Positions 15,269-23,575 of a stretch of 64,000 nucleotides of DNA are shown here, in pieces; within the stretch, counting starts at the first letter, position 1, and every line of letters begins with the position of its first letter. The notes under the pieces are model-generated. The model saw only the letters and a list, made by a program, of their open reading frames with translations, did not search any database and was not told where the DNA came from. Made by a program: the position numbers and the translations under genes. The DNA comes from Streptomyces cadmiisoli (lineage in GTDB: Bacteria > Actinomycetota > Actinomycetes > Streptomycetales > Streptomycetaceae), in contig NZ_CP030073.1 of NCBI RefSeq assembly GCF_003261055.1, forward strand, positions 2,108,001 through 2,172,000, written 5' to 3'.

Positions 15269-16194
15269 ACGCCACCCTCGTCGCCGTCGTCCTGTCACTG
15301 GTCTCCGCCGTCGCCTACGCGGCCGCCGCCGTCGCCCAGGAACGCCTGGCCGCCCGCAGCTCCGGCCGGGGGGTGCTGCGGCTGCTCGGCCGCGCGGCGT
15401 GGTGGCTGTCCGTGGCGCTGAACGCCTCCGGCGCCGTCCTCCATGTCATCGCCCTCGCCTACGGACCGCTGACCCTGGTGCAGCCGCTGGGGGCGCTGAC
15501 GCTGGTCGCGGCCGTGCCGATGGGGGCGTGGCTCGCGGGCCGGCGGGTCAGCGCCGTCGAGTGGCGGGGCACGGCCTTCACCCTGCTGGGGCTGGCCGCG
15601 CTGCTGATCACGGCGTCCGGGCCCGCGCCCGACGACGTGCTCAGCGGCTCGGAGGCCCTGCTGGTCGCGGGCACCGCGGCCCTGCTGATCGGCACCCTGG
15701 CCTGGCCGGGCTCCCGGCCGGGGCTGCGGCACGCGACCGCGTCCGGGATCGCCTCCGGGGTCGGATCGGCCCTCACCCAGACCGTGACGGTGGCCGCGAC
15801 GGACCGGTCCGGTCCGCCGATCGGCATCGAGGTGATCGGTGTGGCGCTGCTCGTCGCGGCGTTCGCGACCGGTGGCCTGCTGCTGTCCCAGAGCGCCTAC
15901 CGGGGCGGACTGGGCGCCCCCCTCGCACTGGTGACGGTGGCGAACCCGGCGGCGGCCGCGGTGATCGGGCTGTCCCTGCTCGGTGAACGGCTGCGGGGCG
16001 GCGGCGCGGGCACCGTGCCGGCGCTCGCCGGTGCCGCGCTGGCGTCCTGGGGAGTGGTCCTGCTGTCACGGGCGGCACGACCGGGCCCGTCGCCCGCTCC
16101 GTTCCCGGCGGAGCCCGAGCCCGAGCCCGAGCCCGAACCGGCGTCGGTGCCCCGGCAGCCGCATCCGGGACCGGGGCACCTCACACCGTGGTGA
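15265..16194 (+). CDS. DMT-superfamily (EamA/NIPA-like) membrane protein
   Basis: A 309-residue protein with nine to ten hydrophobic segments and an internal duplication typical of drug/metabolite transporters. Recognisable stretches are GPLTLVQPLGALTLVAAVPMG and the second-half counterpart LALVTVANPAAAAVIGLSLL. The C-terminus ends in an unusual Pro/Glu run of five EP repeats (about residues 280-290) followed by a His/Pro tail, probably cytoplasmic and disordered. The start ATG overlaps the PAP2 stop, so the genes are translationally coupled and share regulation. The substrate is unknown. Lipid-related export is a guess from the neighbour. Confidence 0.75.
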   Translation: MNATLVAVVLSLVSAVAYAAAAVAQERLAARSSGRGVLRLLGRAAWWLSVALNASGAVLHVIALAYGPLTLVQPLGALTLVAAVPMGAWLAGRRVSAVEWRGTAFTLLGLAALLITASGPAPDDVLSGSEALLVAGTAALLIGTLAWPGSRPGLRHATASGIASGVGSALTQTVTVAATDRSGPPIGIEVIGVALLVAAFATGGLLLSQSAYRGGLGAPLALVTVANPAAAAVIGLSLLGERLRGGGAGTVPALAGAALASWGVVLLSRAARPGPSPAPFPAEPEPEPEPEPASVPRQPHPGPGHLTPW

Positions 16195-16212
16195 ACGGAC
16201 TGGTCAGTCCGT
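16195..16212. terminator. Compact hairpin between convergent stop codons
   Basis: ACGGACTG (16195-16202) and CAGTCCGT (16205-16212) form an 8-bp inverted repeat with a 2-bp centre. It starts directly after the stop of the DMT gene and includes the stop codon of the phospholipase gene. Only 9 bp separate the two reading frames, so this may be the only terminator for both. Confidence 0.4.
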
Positions 16213-18255
16213 GGCGATCGCCGGATCGCTCACGCCGGGACGCCCGTTCTCGACGTGCCCGGCGCAGCGCCGCAGGAACGCCGGGTCGTCCTCGGAGGTG
16301 ACCGTGAGGTCGTACCAGCGGCGGCTCGCCGCCAGGTCGACGGTGTGCCGCACGGTCGCGCCGGGGCGCACCCGGAAGGTGTGGGTCCGGTCGCGGTAGC
16401 CGTCGGCCAGCTTCAGCCGGGCCGTGCCGGACCCCTTGTTGGTGAGGGTCAGCTCGACGTCGTCACCCCGGTACCGGACCGTGACCTCGGGTCCGGCCAC
16501 CTTGTTGCGGCCCTTGAACACACGCAGGAAGCCGTTGGGGCCGTGCACCGTCAGGTCGTAGGAACCGCCGGAGTACGCCGAGTTCCAGGTGTCGGACAGG
16601 TGCTTGCCGGCCTCGGTGGTGTAGGTCCAGGGTCCGTCGGTGCGGTTGCCGGAGGTGACCAGGAAGGCGGCGCCGGCCTTCGCGCCGGAGGCGAAGTTCA
16701 GCGTGAACCTCCCGGTCGCCACGTCCGCGGCACCGTCCACCTGCGGGGCGTACCGCAGCGGACGGGCCGGGCGCAGCCCCCGCTCCTGCCTCGGCATGTC
16801 CGGGTCGGCCGGCGGGGTGGGCCGGTAGTCGGGGTGCCGCTCGCGATCCGGCGGCTCGTAGCCGTCGGTGTCCGGCAGGTGGGTGGGCCGGCTGTCCTTG
16901 CGGGAGAAGTCGAACGCGGACGTCAGGTCGCCGCAGATCGCGCGCCGCCAGGGCGAGATCTGCGGCTCGTGGACGCCGAAGCGGCGCTCCATGAAGCGCA
17001 CGATCGAGGTGTGGTCGAACGTCTCGGAGCAGACGTAGCCGCCCTTGCTCCAGGGCGAGACGACCAGCATCGGCACGCGCGGACCGAGGCCGTAGGGACC
17101 GGCCTGACGGCCGGCGTCGCCCGGGTACAGGTCGAGGGAGACATCGACGGTGGACCTGCCCCTGGAGGCGTCCTTCGGCGGCAGCGGCGGCACCAGGTGG
17201 TCGAAGAAGCCGTCGTTCTCGTCGTAGGTGATGAACAGGGCCGTCTTCGCCCACACCGCCGGGTTGGAGGTGAGGGCGTCCAGGACCTGCGCGATGTACC
17301 AGGCACCGTAGTTCGACGGCCAGTTGGAGTGCTCGGAGAAGGCCTCGGGGGCCGCTATCCACGAGATCTGCGGCAGCTTGTCCGCCTTGACGTCGGCCCT
17401 GAGCCGGTCGAAGTAGCCGTCGCCGTTCTTGACGTCGGTACCGGTGCGGGCCTTGTCGTACCAGGGGTCGCCGGGCCGGGCGTTGCGGTACTTGTTGAAG
17501 TACAGCAGCGAGTTGTCGCCGTAGTTGCCGCGGTAGGCGTCCGCGATCCAGCCCCAGGAGCCGGCCGCGTCCAGGCCGTCGCCGATGTCCTGGTAGACCT
17601 TCCAGGAGACGCCCGCCTTCTCCAGGCGCTCGGGGTAGGTCGTCCAGTCGTAGCCCAGCTCGTCGTTGCCGAGGACCGGGCCGCCGCCCTTGCCGTCGTT
17701 GCCGGTGTGCCCGGACCACATGTAGTAGCGGTTCGGGTCGGTCGAGCCGATGAACGAGCAGTGGTAGGCGTCGCAGACCGTGAAGGTGTCGGCGAGGGCG
17801 TAGTGGAAGGGGATGTCCTCGCGGGTCAGGTACGCCATGGTCGTGGTGCCCTTGGCGGGCAGCCACTTGTCGTACTTGCCGTCGTGGTAGGCCTCCTGCC
17901 CGTCGGGCCAGCTGTGCGGGAGCCCTTCGAGGAACTGCATGCCGAGGTCGTCGGCGTCGGGGTGGAAGGGCAGCACCTCCTCGCCGTTCTCGGCCTGGTG
18001 CCACACCGACTTGCCGTTGTCCAGGGACACGGGGTGCGGGTCGCCGAACCCGCGGACACCGCGCAGCTTGCCGAAGTAGTGATCGAAGGAACGGTTCTCC
18101 TGCATCAGGACGACGATGTGCTCGACATCCTCGATCGTTCCCGAGCGGTGGTTGGCCGGCAGCGCGGCGGCCCGCTCGATGCTGCTCGACAGCGCGGTGA
18201 AGGCTGTGGTGGCGCCCGCGATCTGGAGGAATGTGCGCCGGTTGACTTCGGGCAT
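16204..18255 (-). CDS. plcC: Secreted phosphocholine-preferring phospholipase C
   Basis: A 683-residue enzyme of the bacterial phospholipase C/acid phosphatase superfamily (PlcH/PlcN type). It has a Tat signal (MPEVNRRTFLQIAGATTA), so it is exported folded. The active-site region begins EHIVVLMQENRSFDHYFG (about residues 45-62). Further conserved motifs are YTMWSGH-like YYMWSGHTG and FITYDENDGFFDH. Two C-terminal beta domains typical of the family follow. It hydrolyses phosphatidylcholine or related lipids to diacylglycerol and phosphocholine, and may help release phosphate. The ATG at 18255 was chosen because the twin-arginine motif follows it directly. No PHO box was recognised by eye. Confidence 0.88.
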   Translation of the reverse strand: MPEVNRRTFLQIAGATTAFTALSSSIERAAALPANHRSGTIEDVEHIVVLMQENRSFDHYFGKLRGVRGFGDPHPVSLDNGKSVWHQAENGEEVLPFHPDADDLGMQFLEGLPHSWPDGQEAYHDGKYDKWLPAKGTTTMAYLTREDIPFHYALADTFTVCDAYHCSFIGSTDPNRYYMWSGHTGNDGKGGGPVLGNDELGYDWTTYPERLEKAGVSWKVYQDIGDGLDAAGSWGWIADAYRGNYGDNSLLYFNKYRNARPGDPWYDKARTGTDVKNGDGYFDRLRADVKADKLPQISWIAAPEAFSEHSNWPSNYGAWYIAQVLDALTSNPAVWAKTALFITYDENDGFFDHLVPPLPPKDASRGRSTVDVSLDLYPGDAGRQAGPYGLGPRVPMLVVSPWSKGGYVCSETFDHTSIVRFMERRFGVHEPQISPWRRAICGDLTSAFDFSRKDSRPTHLPDTDGYEPPDRERHPDYRPTPPADPDMPRQERGLRPARPLRYAPQVDGAADVATGRFTLNFASGAKAGAAFLVTSGNRTDGPWTYTTEAGKHLSDTWNSAYSGGSYDLTVHGPNGFLRVFKGRNKVAGPEVTVRYRGDDVELTLTNKGSGTARLKLADGYRDRTHTFRVRPGATVRHTVDLAASRRWYDLTVTSEDDPAFLRRCAGHVENGRPGVSDPAIATD

Positions 18256-18477
18256 GGGTGAAGGACCTCTCGTCCTGAAGTGGTTCGACCGGCCGGGTGA
18301 TGACGGAATGCGCGCGAAAGGAGTGTTCCAAGAGCACCGAACGTCAGGGAAGGGTGCGGTGGCGCTGCTGTGAAAGTCGCGGGTACGTGGACTGCGTCTC
18401 GCCCAATCGGGACGGTTTCCGGACGATTCGGTGCGTACCGAGGGAGCGATGGTGCACACGGGTGTGCCCGAAAGTCC

Positions 18478-18518
18478 CGCCGGCCCGGACCTCGCGTACG
18501 AGGAGGTCCGGGCCGGCG
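18478..18518 (-). terminator. Hairpin terminator downstream of the GH87 gene
   Basis: A perfect 16-bp stem (18478-18493 with 18503-18518) and a 9-nt loop, 19 bp beyond the stop of the minus-strand glucanase gene. The remaining 18256-18477 stretch is the leader of the phospholipase gene, where I see no clear element. Confidence 0.75.
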
Positions 18519-18536
18519 AGGCTTCGGGGAAGCCGG

Positions 18537-20717
18537 TCATGAGGTCAGGTACGCCTCCACCTCACTGAACTGGGCGGCAGGCCAGCCGGTGTTGGCCGTC
18601 ACGTGCAGCCGCAGGTAGCGCAGGTTCGTACCGCCCGGCAGGGGGACGGTGACCGTGTTGCCGGTCGCCGGGTCGAAGCGGTGCCCCTGCGCGGCGACGA
18701 CCGTCGAGTACGTCGAGCCGTCGGTGCTGCCCTGCACCGAGAACGTCTGGGTGCGGGCCTGCCAGGCGGAGGACGGCGGCAGCTTGAGCACCAGCCGGCG
18801 CACCGCCTCGGCCGAGCCGAGGTCCACGGTCAGGGACTGCGGGAAGGCGTTGTTGGCCGACTCCCAGTAGCTGCTCGCGTCCCCGTCGACCGCCCTGCCG
18901 GGCGTGTAGACGTCCTGGGAGCCGGTCGCGGTGGCCGGGCGGCCCTTGGCGAGGTTGCGGCCGGGGTCGGGGTCCGGGTTGCCCTGACCGGGCCGGGGCC
19001 AGGTCGAGCAGTCGGACCATGTGCTGCTCCAGCCGGAGTTGCCGCCGCCGTCGGTGACGGTGAAGGTGCCCGAACCCGACGGGTAGGGGCAGTTGTAGAT
19101 CCCGGCGGCGCCGACGCCGGTGGCCGTGACGTTGCGGAAGGTGGCGGCGCCCTGCGTCTCGGCCTGGACGACGACCGTGCCGGTGTTGCGTACGGTGGCG
19201 CCGTCGACCGTGACGTTCCGCGCCGCCAGGCCGCGCCCGCTGCCGGAGACGAACTCGAACGCGCTGTACGGGCTGTCGGTGATCGTGGTGTTCGTGATGC
19301 GGACCTGCGCGTCGATGGCGCTGTCGTAGGAGTCGACGCGCAGGGCGCCCATCGGATGGTTCCAGTTGGGGTTCATCGCTCCGGTGCGGACGAGCGTGTT
19401 GCCGTCGACGGTGATGGTGCCGGCCAGCGGGTGGAACGGGTCGAGGAACTTCTGGTTCGAGATCGCGATACCGCTGCCGAGGGCGTTGGTGTCGGAGACC
19501 AGGTTGTCCCGGACGGTGATGTCGGTGCCGCCGTAGATCGCGATGCCGTTGGCGAGGTTCGGCTGGGTGATGGTGTTGTTCTCGAAACTGCTGCTCGTGT
19601 TCGGCGCGTACAGCGACCACATGGCGAGCGCGTCGTCGCCCTGGTTGCGCAGGAAGTTGTTGCGGACGCGGACGCCGCGCGCGGTGCCGTTGAGGTTGAG
19701 GCCGTCGGCCGTCATGTCGAGGAAACGGCTGTTCTCGACGACGAGGTTGTCGTTGTTGCCGGTCAGCCACAGGCCGACCTTGAGGTGCTGGAGCCACATG
19801 CCCGAGACGCTGGAGTTCGGGCCTAGCGAGCCGTTGACGAAGTTGTCCGGGCTGGAGTCGACGCGTTCGGTTACCTCTCCGACGACCGCGAAGTCCTTGA
19901 TGTGGACCCGTCCCGAGGAGCCCGACTGGTCGATGAAACGGGAGGTGCGCACCACGGAGTGCCAGTGCCCGGCGCCCTGGAGGGTCACGTTCTGCACCCC
20001 GTTGAGGGACGACGTCAGCCGGTACTCGCCCGGCGGGATCCACACCACCCCGCCCTGCGCCGCGGCGATGGCGTCGCGGAAGGCCTGCGTCGAGTCGCCC
20101 TGGCCGCTCGGGTCGGCGCCCCGGGAGACGACGGAGACCGATCCGGCGGGCTGGCCGGCCGGCCCGGCGACCTGCTCGAAGTCGGCGACGTCCACGGTGA
20201 CCTGGGTGTTCGTCGCCTGGAGGGCGACCTTGTCACCGGCCTGCACGTTCTGGCCGAGCAGCAGCCGGGCGTTGTCGTAGAAGTGGTGGGTCCGCGCGCC
20301 GGGGATCCAGCCGGTGTCGACGTACGAGTACTTGGAGGTGACGGCGAGGGTCTTCGCGATCCTGGTCCCGTTGACGTACACGTCGAGCGTGCCGGACTGG
20401 CCGTCGGGGACGCTGTAGGCGACGTTCACGGCGTTGGCCGCACGGGGCACGGTGAACTCGACGCGCTGACCGGCCGAGAGCCGGACGGCCTGCCGGCCGG
20501 ACGCCTCGGAGGCGAGGGTGCCCTGGGTGAGATCGGGGCCGATCCTGCTGCCCGTCGTGGTCGCGGACTCGGCCTCGACCGAGGTGAAGGGCAGGGTGGC
20601 ACCGGCCGCGGCGTACGCGGCCGGCGTACCGAGGGTGGCGAGCGTGCCGGCGGTCAGGGCGACGGTCACCCCGACGGACGCCATGCACCTGACATATCTG
20701 CGGGTGGTCGACTGCAT
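18537..20717 (-). CDS. Secreted alpha-1,3-glucanase (GH87) with two carbohydrate-binding modules
   Basis: A 726-residue exported protein. A Sec signal (about residues 1-37, ending TPAAYA) is followed by a CBM35-like module (about 45-185), a right-handed beta-helix (about 195-575) and a C-terminal discoidin/CBM32 domain (about 588-726). The helix contains GAGHWHSVVR and the acidic triad Asp338 (TADGLNLNG), Asp361 and Asp362 (GDDALAMW). The 23-residue gap equals that of the GH87 catalytic Asp1045, Asp1068 and Asp1069 of the Paenibacillus enzyme, as I recall it. The enzyme should cleave alpha-1,3-glucan of fungal cell walls or dental mutan. The ATG at 20717 begins the signal peptide. A longer upstream frame lacks coding character. 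Confidence 0.82.
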   Translation of the reverse strand: MQSTTRRYVRCMASVGVTVALTAGTLATLGTPAAYAAAGATLPFTSVEAESATTTGSRIGPDLTQGTLASEASGRQAVRLSAGQRVEFTVPRAANAVNVAYSVPDGQSGTLDVYVNGTRIAKTLAVTSKYSYVDTGWIPGARTHHFYDNARLLLGQNVQAGDKVALQATNTQVTVDVADFEQVAGPAGQPAGSVSVVSRGADPSGQGDSTQAFRDAIAAAQGGVVWIPPGEYRLTSSLNGVQNVTLQGAGHWHSVVRTSRFIDQSGSSGRVHIKDFAVVGEVTERVDSSPDNFVNGSLGPNSSVSGMWLQHLKVGLWLTGNNDNLVVENSRFLDMTADGLNLNGTARGVRVRNNFLRNQGDDALAMWSLYAPNTSSSFENNTITQPNLANGIAIYGGTDITVRDNLVSDTNALGSGIAISNQKFLDPFHPLAGTITVDGNTLVRTGAMNPNWNHPMGALRVDSYDSAIDAQVRITNTTITDSPYSAFEFVSGSGRGLAARNVTVDGATVRNTGTVVVQAETQGAATFRNVTATGVGAAGIYNCPYPSGSGTFTVTDGGGNSGWSSTWSDCSTWPRPGQGNPDPDPGRNLAKGRPATATGSQDVYTPGRAVDGDASSYWESANNAFPQSLTVDLGSAEAVRRLVLKLPPSSAWQARTQTFSVQGSTDGSTYSTVVAAQGHRFDPATGNTVTVPLPGGTNLRYLRLHVTANTGWPAAQFSEVEAYLTS

Positions 20718-21150
20718 GTGCCGATCCCTTCGTGGTGGGGGTTGCGGGGCCAGCGGGCACGATGTCGGAAACGCCGCACACTCAAGCACCGCCGACATCG
20801 CCACGCAAGATGTCACGCAGTCATTGCAATTATCGAATTGCAGGTCGGATATCTGCATCAGAACGGCAGTACGGCCCCTGACGCTCGGACATGGGCGCTC
20901 GACACAGCGACGCAACCCTTGTGAACACCGCGGAAGTTGCGTGACTTTCAGAGGACGTCGGGACCGCCACAGCCCCGCTGACCACGAAACTCGTCAGCGG
21001 GGCGAGTACGCCTGACGCAGGGGGCGCAAAATCCACGCACGCGGTGCAAGTATTTGCGTGACGGATGACGGGTGACGGACCGCCCGCTGACGGACGGCCG
21101 CGCAGGACGGAGGCGGGCTTCCCGGAGCATCACGGGGGCGGCCCGACCGT
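20718..21150. other. Long gene-free stretch with an inverted repeat
   Basis: Between the glucanase start and the terminator of the orphan MmyB-type gene there is no convincing reading frame. The clearest element is TGCAATT-ATCG-AATTGCA at 20825-20842, a perfect 7-bp inverted repeat in an AT-richer patch, 108 bp upstream of the glucanase start. It is a good candidate operator. Several CACGCA/TGCGTG words occur around it and at 21035-21060. Confidence 0.5.
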
Positions 21151-21183
21151 GGCGCCGTCGGCGACCTGAACGCCGACGGTGCC
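21151..21183 (-). terminator. Hairpin terminator of the MmyB-type gene
   Basis: A 13-bp stem with one G-T wobble (21151-21163 with 21171-21183), loop ACCTGAA, starting 3 bp past the minus-strand stop codon. Confidence 0.65.
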
Positions 21184-21186
21184 CGG

Positions 21187-21855
21187 TCAGACCTCGGGGG
21201 CGGGCACCACGCTGAGGTGGCTCGCCGTGCGGCGTTCGCGCGTCCGGCGCCGCGGAGCGGACGGCCGACGCGCCTCGCGCAGGATCATGGTCAGCCGCGT
21301 ACAGCCCATGTCCCGCAGCCTCGTGGGGGTCTCACCGACGATGCGGCACTCCGTGGCGCCCCACCGCGGGTCCGGGTGCAGCAGCGGTCGGACCGCCCCG
21401 TCGTGCTCGACGGCGGCCTCGCCGACGGCGCGGATCCAGTGCGGCAGGCCCTGCCGGAAGGCGGCTTCCATGATCGGGTCCTGCGCGATCTCCCGGCGGA
21501 CCGCCTGGAGGACATGGTCCTGTCCGTGCTGTTCGACGGCGGCCGAGAAGTGGGCCAGCATCGGCAGGAACCAGCTCGACTCGTGCTCACCGAGGACGGT
21601 GGGCGCGTCGGGGTGGAACAGCACGAACCGCAGGAAGTTGTCGCCCGGCATGGCCGTGGGATGCGGGCCGATCCCCCGGAACAGCCCCTGGAACGCGCCG
21701 TTGGCGAGGACGACGTCCCAGCGCCGGTCCACGACGAAGGAGGGGAAGGGGACCGCGTCGAGCAGCGTGGCGTAGTCCTGGAGATACGACTGGACCTCGG
21801 AACCTTCGGTAACGGACCGCAGCGCGGAGCGCTGTCCTCCTGCCTGATGTGCCAT
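21187..21855 (-). CDS. Orphan MmyB-type ligand-binding domain without HTH
   Basis: A 222-residue protein matching the PAS-like ligand-binding domain of MmyB/XRE regulators (about residues 30-185). The family's opening PFPSFVVDRRWDVVLANGAF and the W-DPxxGATECRIVG-like end are both visible. Normal members carry an XRE helix-turn-helix of about 80 residues before this domain. Here only about 28 residues precede it, and no shifted HTH sequence was found upstream. A basic Arg-rich tail (about 195-212) follows. It may bind a small molecule and work through a separate DNA-binding partner. The divergent XRE gene is the obvious candidate. The ATG at 21855 was preferred over an in-frame start 22 codons upstream. 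Confidence 0.7.
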   Translation of the reverse strand: MAHQAGGQRSALRSVTEGSEVQSYLQDYATLLDAVPFPSFVVDRRWDVVLANGAFQGLFRGIGPHPTAMPGDNFLRFVLFHPDAPTVLGEHESSWFLPMLAHFSAAVEQHGQDHVLQAVRREIAQDPIMEAAFRQGLPHWIRAVGEAAVEHDGAVRPLLHPDPRWGATECRIVGETPTRLRDMGCTRLTMILREARRPSAPRRRTRERRTASHLSVVPAPEV

Positions 21856-21901
21856 CGGGAGGTCACCCCTCTTGCCTCTGCGGCCTTCACGCGGCGCCCC
21901 G

Positions 21902-21931
21902 ATCCTGATGCCCCGAGGCAAGGCGTGTCAA
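21902..21931 (-). promoter_or_regulatory. Candidate promoter of the MmyB-type gene
   Basis: On the minus strand TTGACA (21931 to 21926), an 18-bp spacer and CAGGAT (21907 to 21902) match the vegetative consensus well. The predicted leader is about 40 nt. Confidence 0.45.
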
Positions 21932-21969
21932 CTATCGTGGCATTTCATGTCTGTTGACGGCTGAAATTG

Positions 21970-21983
21970 GCCACAGTTGTGGC
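21970..21983. promoter_or_regulatory. Palindrome in the divergent MmyB/XRE intergenic region
   Basis: GCCACAGTTGTGGC, perfect except for the central GT pair. It lies between the two divergent promoters and is a candidate operator for the XRE regulator. Confidence 0.35.
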
Positions 21984-22078
21984 GAGACCTGGATGTGAGT
22001 TCGAACCACCCGCTACTCTCCGGGAAGTTCACGGCAATCACACATCGGAAGCTCGTGAGAGACGTAGGAGACCTGTCG

Positions 22079-22735
22079 GTGACGGATGGCTACGAGGTTC
22101 CGGGCGCCACGGCGACGGCCACCCTGCCGGCCGTGATCGCCCGTGTCGCCGCGCTCGCCGACCGGATCGGCGTATCGCACGCGGAGGTCTTCGACACCGC
22201 CCGGCTGTCCGTCGCCAGCGGTGTCCCCGAGCCGGTTGTGAAGGAATTGCTGAGCGGCCGTCCGGCGGGTGAGCCGGATGTGCAGTCGCGATTCCTGCAA
22301 CGCCTGGATCTGCTGCGCCGCACACGGCTGAAACCGAACGGTCGCAGGTACACCCAGCAGGAGATCGCCGACGGCGCGGGCATGTCGCGGCAGCAGGCCG
22401 GCGCGCTGATCAACGGCGACCGGCGGCCCACCATGGAGCACTGCGACGCCATTCAGCGCTTCTTCCGGGTGCACGCCGGATTCCTCACGGCCGAGGACCC
22501 CGAGGCACTCGCGGGCGCCTTGCAGCGCACCGAGCAGGAACTGCTCCAGAAACTCGCCGACCGGGAGCGGGAGGCGGCCTCGACCGCCGAGGACCCGCTG
22601 GAGCGGCTGTTGCAGGACCACGGGGTGCGGGGCATCGCCTGGCGTGCCGCCCAACTGCCCACCGACCAGCACCGTGACAAGGTAGCCGAGTGGCTGGACA
22701 TGCTCCTGGAGAGCGTCAAGCGGCCCGAGTCGTGA
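22079..22735 (+). CDS. XRE-family DNA-binding regulator, paired with an HExxH protein
   Basis: A 218-residue regulator. The HTH is in the middle (about residues 82-130), with RYTQQEIADGAGMSRQQAGALINGDRRPT showing the Q-x-E-I-A-x-x-x-G-M-S pattern. Helical flanks on both sides include a Glu-rich stretch (about 143-180) that could mediate dimerisation. A GTG at 22079 is chosen because GGAGA lies 8 bases before it. An in-frame ATG at 21977 would add residues without coding likeness and cross the palindrome at 21970-21983. The gene is followed 15 bp later by an IrrE-like HExxH protein, a pairing also seen in ImmR/ImmA systems. Its targets are unknown. Confidence 0.75.
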   Translation: MTDGYEVPGATATATLPAVIARVAALADRIGVSHAEVFDTARLSVASGVPEPVVKELLSGRPAGEPDVQSRFLQRLDLLRRTRLKPNGRRYTQQEIADGAGMSRQQAGALINGDRRPTMEHCDAIQRFFRVHAGFLTAEDPEALAGALQRTEQELLQKLADREREAASTAEDPLERLLQDHGVRGIAWRAAQLPTDQHRDKVAEWLDMLLESVKRPES

Positions 22736-22750
22736 TCCGGGGGGTTACCT

Positions 22751-23299
22751 GTGGGCATCGGTAGGGAAATGCGCCGGCTGTGCGGCGAGCTGGTCGCGGA
22801 GCTCAGCCTGCCCGCGCCGGCCCTGCCCGCCGACCTGTACGCGGCGCTGTGCGACTCGATGAGCCGGCGCCGCGGTCGGCCCGTGCACTGCCGCACCGCC
22901 CCCTTCCCGCCCGGCACGGCCAGCGGCCTGTGGCTCGACATGGCCGACCAGGACCTCGTCGTCATCGAGGAACGCACCGCCCCCGACCACCAGTTGGTGA
23001 TCCTCGGCCACGAGCTGTGGCACATGAAGGCCGGGCACTGCAGCCATCACGTCGAGGGCGCCGCGGTCGCGGCCCGTTTACTCGACGACAACGCCGACCT
23101 CCGGGCGACGGTCCTGAAGGTCGCCGCCCGCACCCGGTTCGACCTCGCCGACGAGAAGGAGGCGGAGAGCTTCGGGCTGCTGCTCGCCAGCAAGTGCCGT
23201 ACCTGGCTGGCGGGTTCGGCGCACCGCCAGCCGGTGCAGCGGGACCGCCTGGCGGGACGCATCGAGGTGTCCCTCGGTTATCCGGGAGCGCAGGGCTAG
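22751..23299 (+). CDS. ImmA/IrrE-like HExxH putative metallopeptidase
   Basis: A 182-residue protein with the zinc-protease motif HELWH in ILGHELWHMKAGH (about residues 79-91), and a later EKEAESFGLLLASKC segment that may supply the third ligand. This layout resembles ImmA/IrrE proteases, which cut a partner XRE repressor. Streptomyces homologues are often labelled toxin components. It starts at GTG 22751 after a G-rich ribosome site and ends with a TAG whose last bases are the first of the left inverted repeat of the element at 23298. The neighbouring XRE gene is the expected partner or substrate, which is inference. Confidence 0.72.
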   Translation: MGIGREMRRLCGELVAELSLPAPALPADLYAALCDSMSRRRGRPVHCRTAPFPPGTASGLWLDMADQDLVVIEERTAPDHQLVILGHELWHMKAGHCSHHVEGAAVAARLLDDNADLRATVLKVAARTRFDLADEKEAESFGLLLASKCRTWLAGSAHRQPVQRDRLAGRIEVSLGYPGAQG

Positions 23300-23399
23300 G
23301 GCCTGTCGTCACCTTGCTGTCGTCGCCCGAAGGGCGGCCCCCGCGGCGAGAGTGCGTGCCGGGCATCGCGGGGCAGGCGGGAATTCGACGACAGGCCCT
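23298..23399. mobile_element. MITE-like 102-bp element with 13-bp terminal inverted repeats
   Basis: AGGGCCTGTCGTC at 23298-23310 is the exact reverse complement of GACGACAGGCCCT at 23387-23399. The left end repeats CTGTCGTC directly (23303-23310 and 23317-23324). The 76-bp interior has no reading frame. The left end overlaps the stop codon of the HExxH gene, so insertion may have set that C-terminus. No clear target-site duplication is seen. A terminator is the alternative, but the arms are 76 bp apart. No gene was found between 23400 and 23575. Confidence 0.6.
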
Positions 23400-23575
23400 G
23401 GGCCCGTCGGAGCGGGCGGACGGGCGCGCGGTGGGCCGCCGGTCGGGGGAAGCCGCGCTGGGTCGGGGCCGGATTGTCAGTGGTGGGCGGCAAGCTGGAG
23501 GTGCGCCACCCGGTGTGCGGTGGCGTACGTGCCGCAGGGCGCGTCATGCCACGACGAGGCGGGGAGAGCCGACCG

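Noticed and set aside
23474..23575. A longer start for the 78-residue protein.
   Set aside because: The ATG at 23576 has a good ribosome site. The upstream stretch lacks coding bias.
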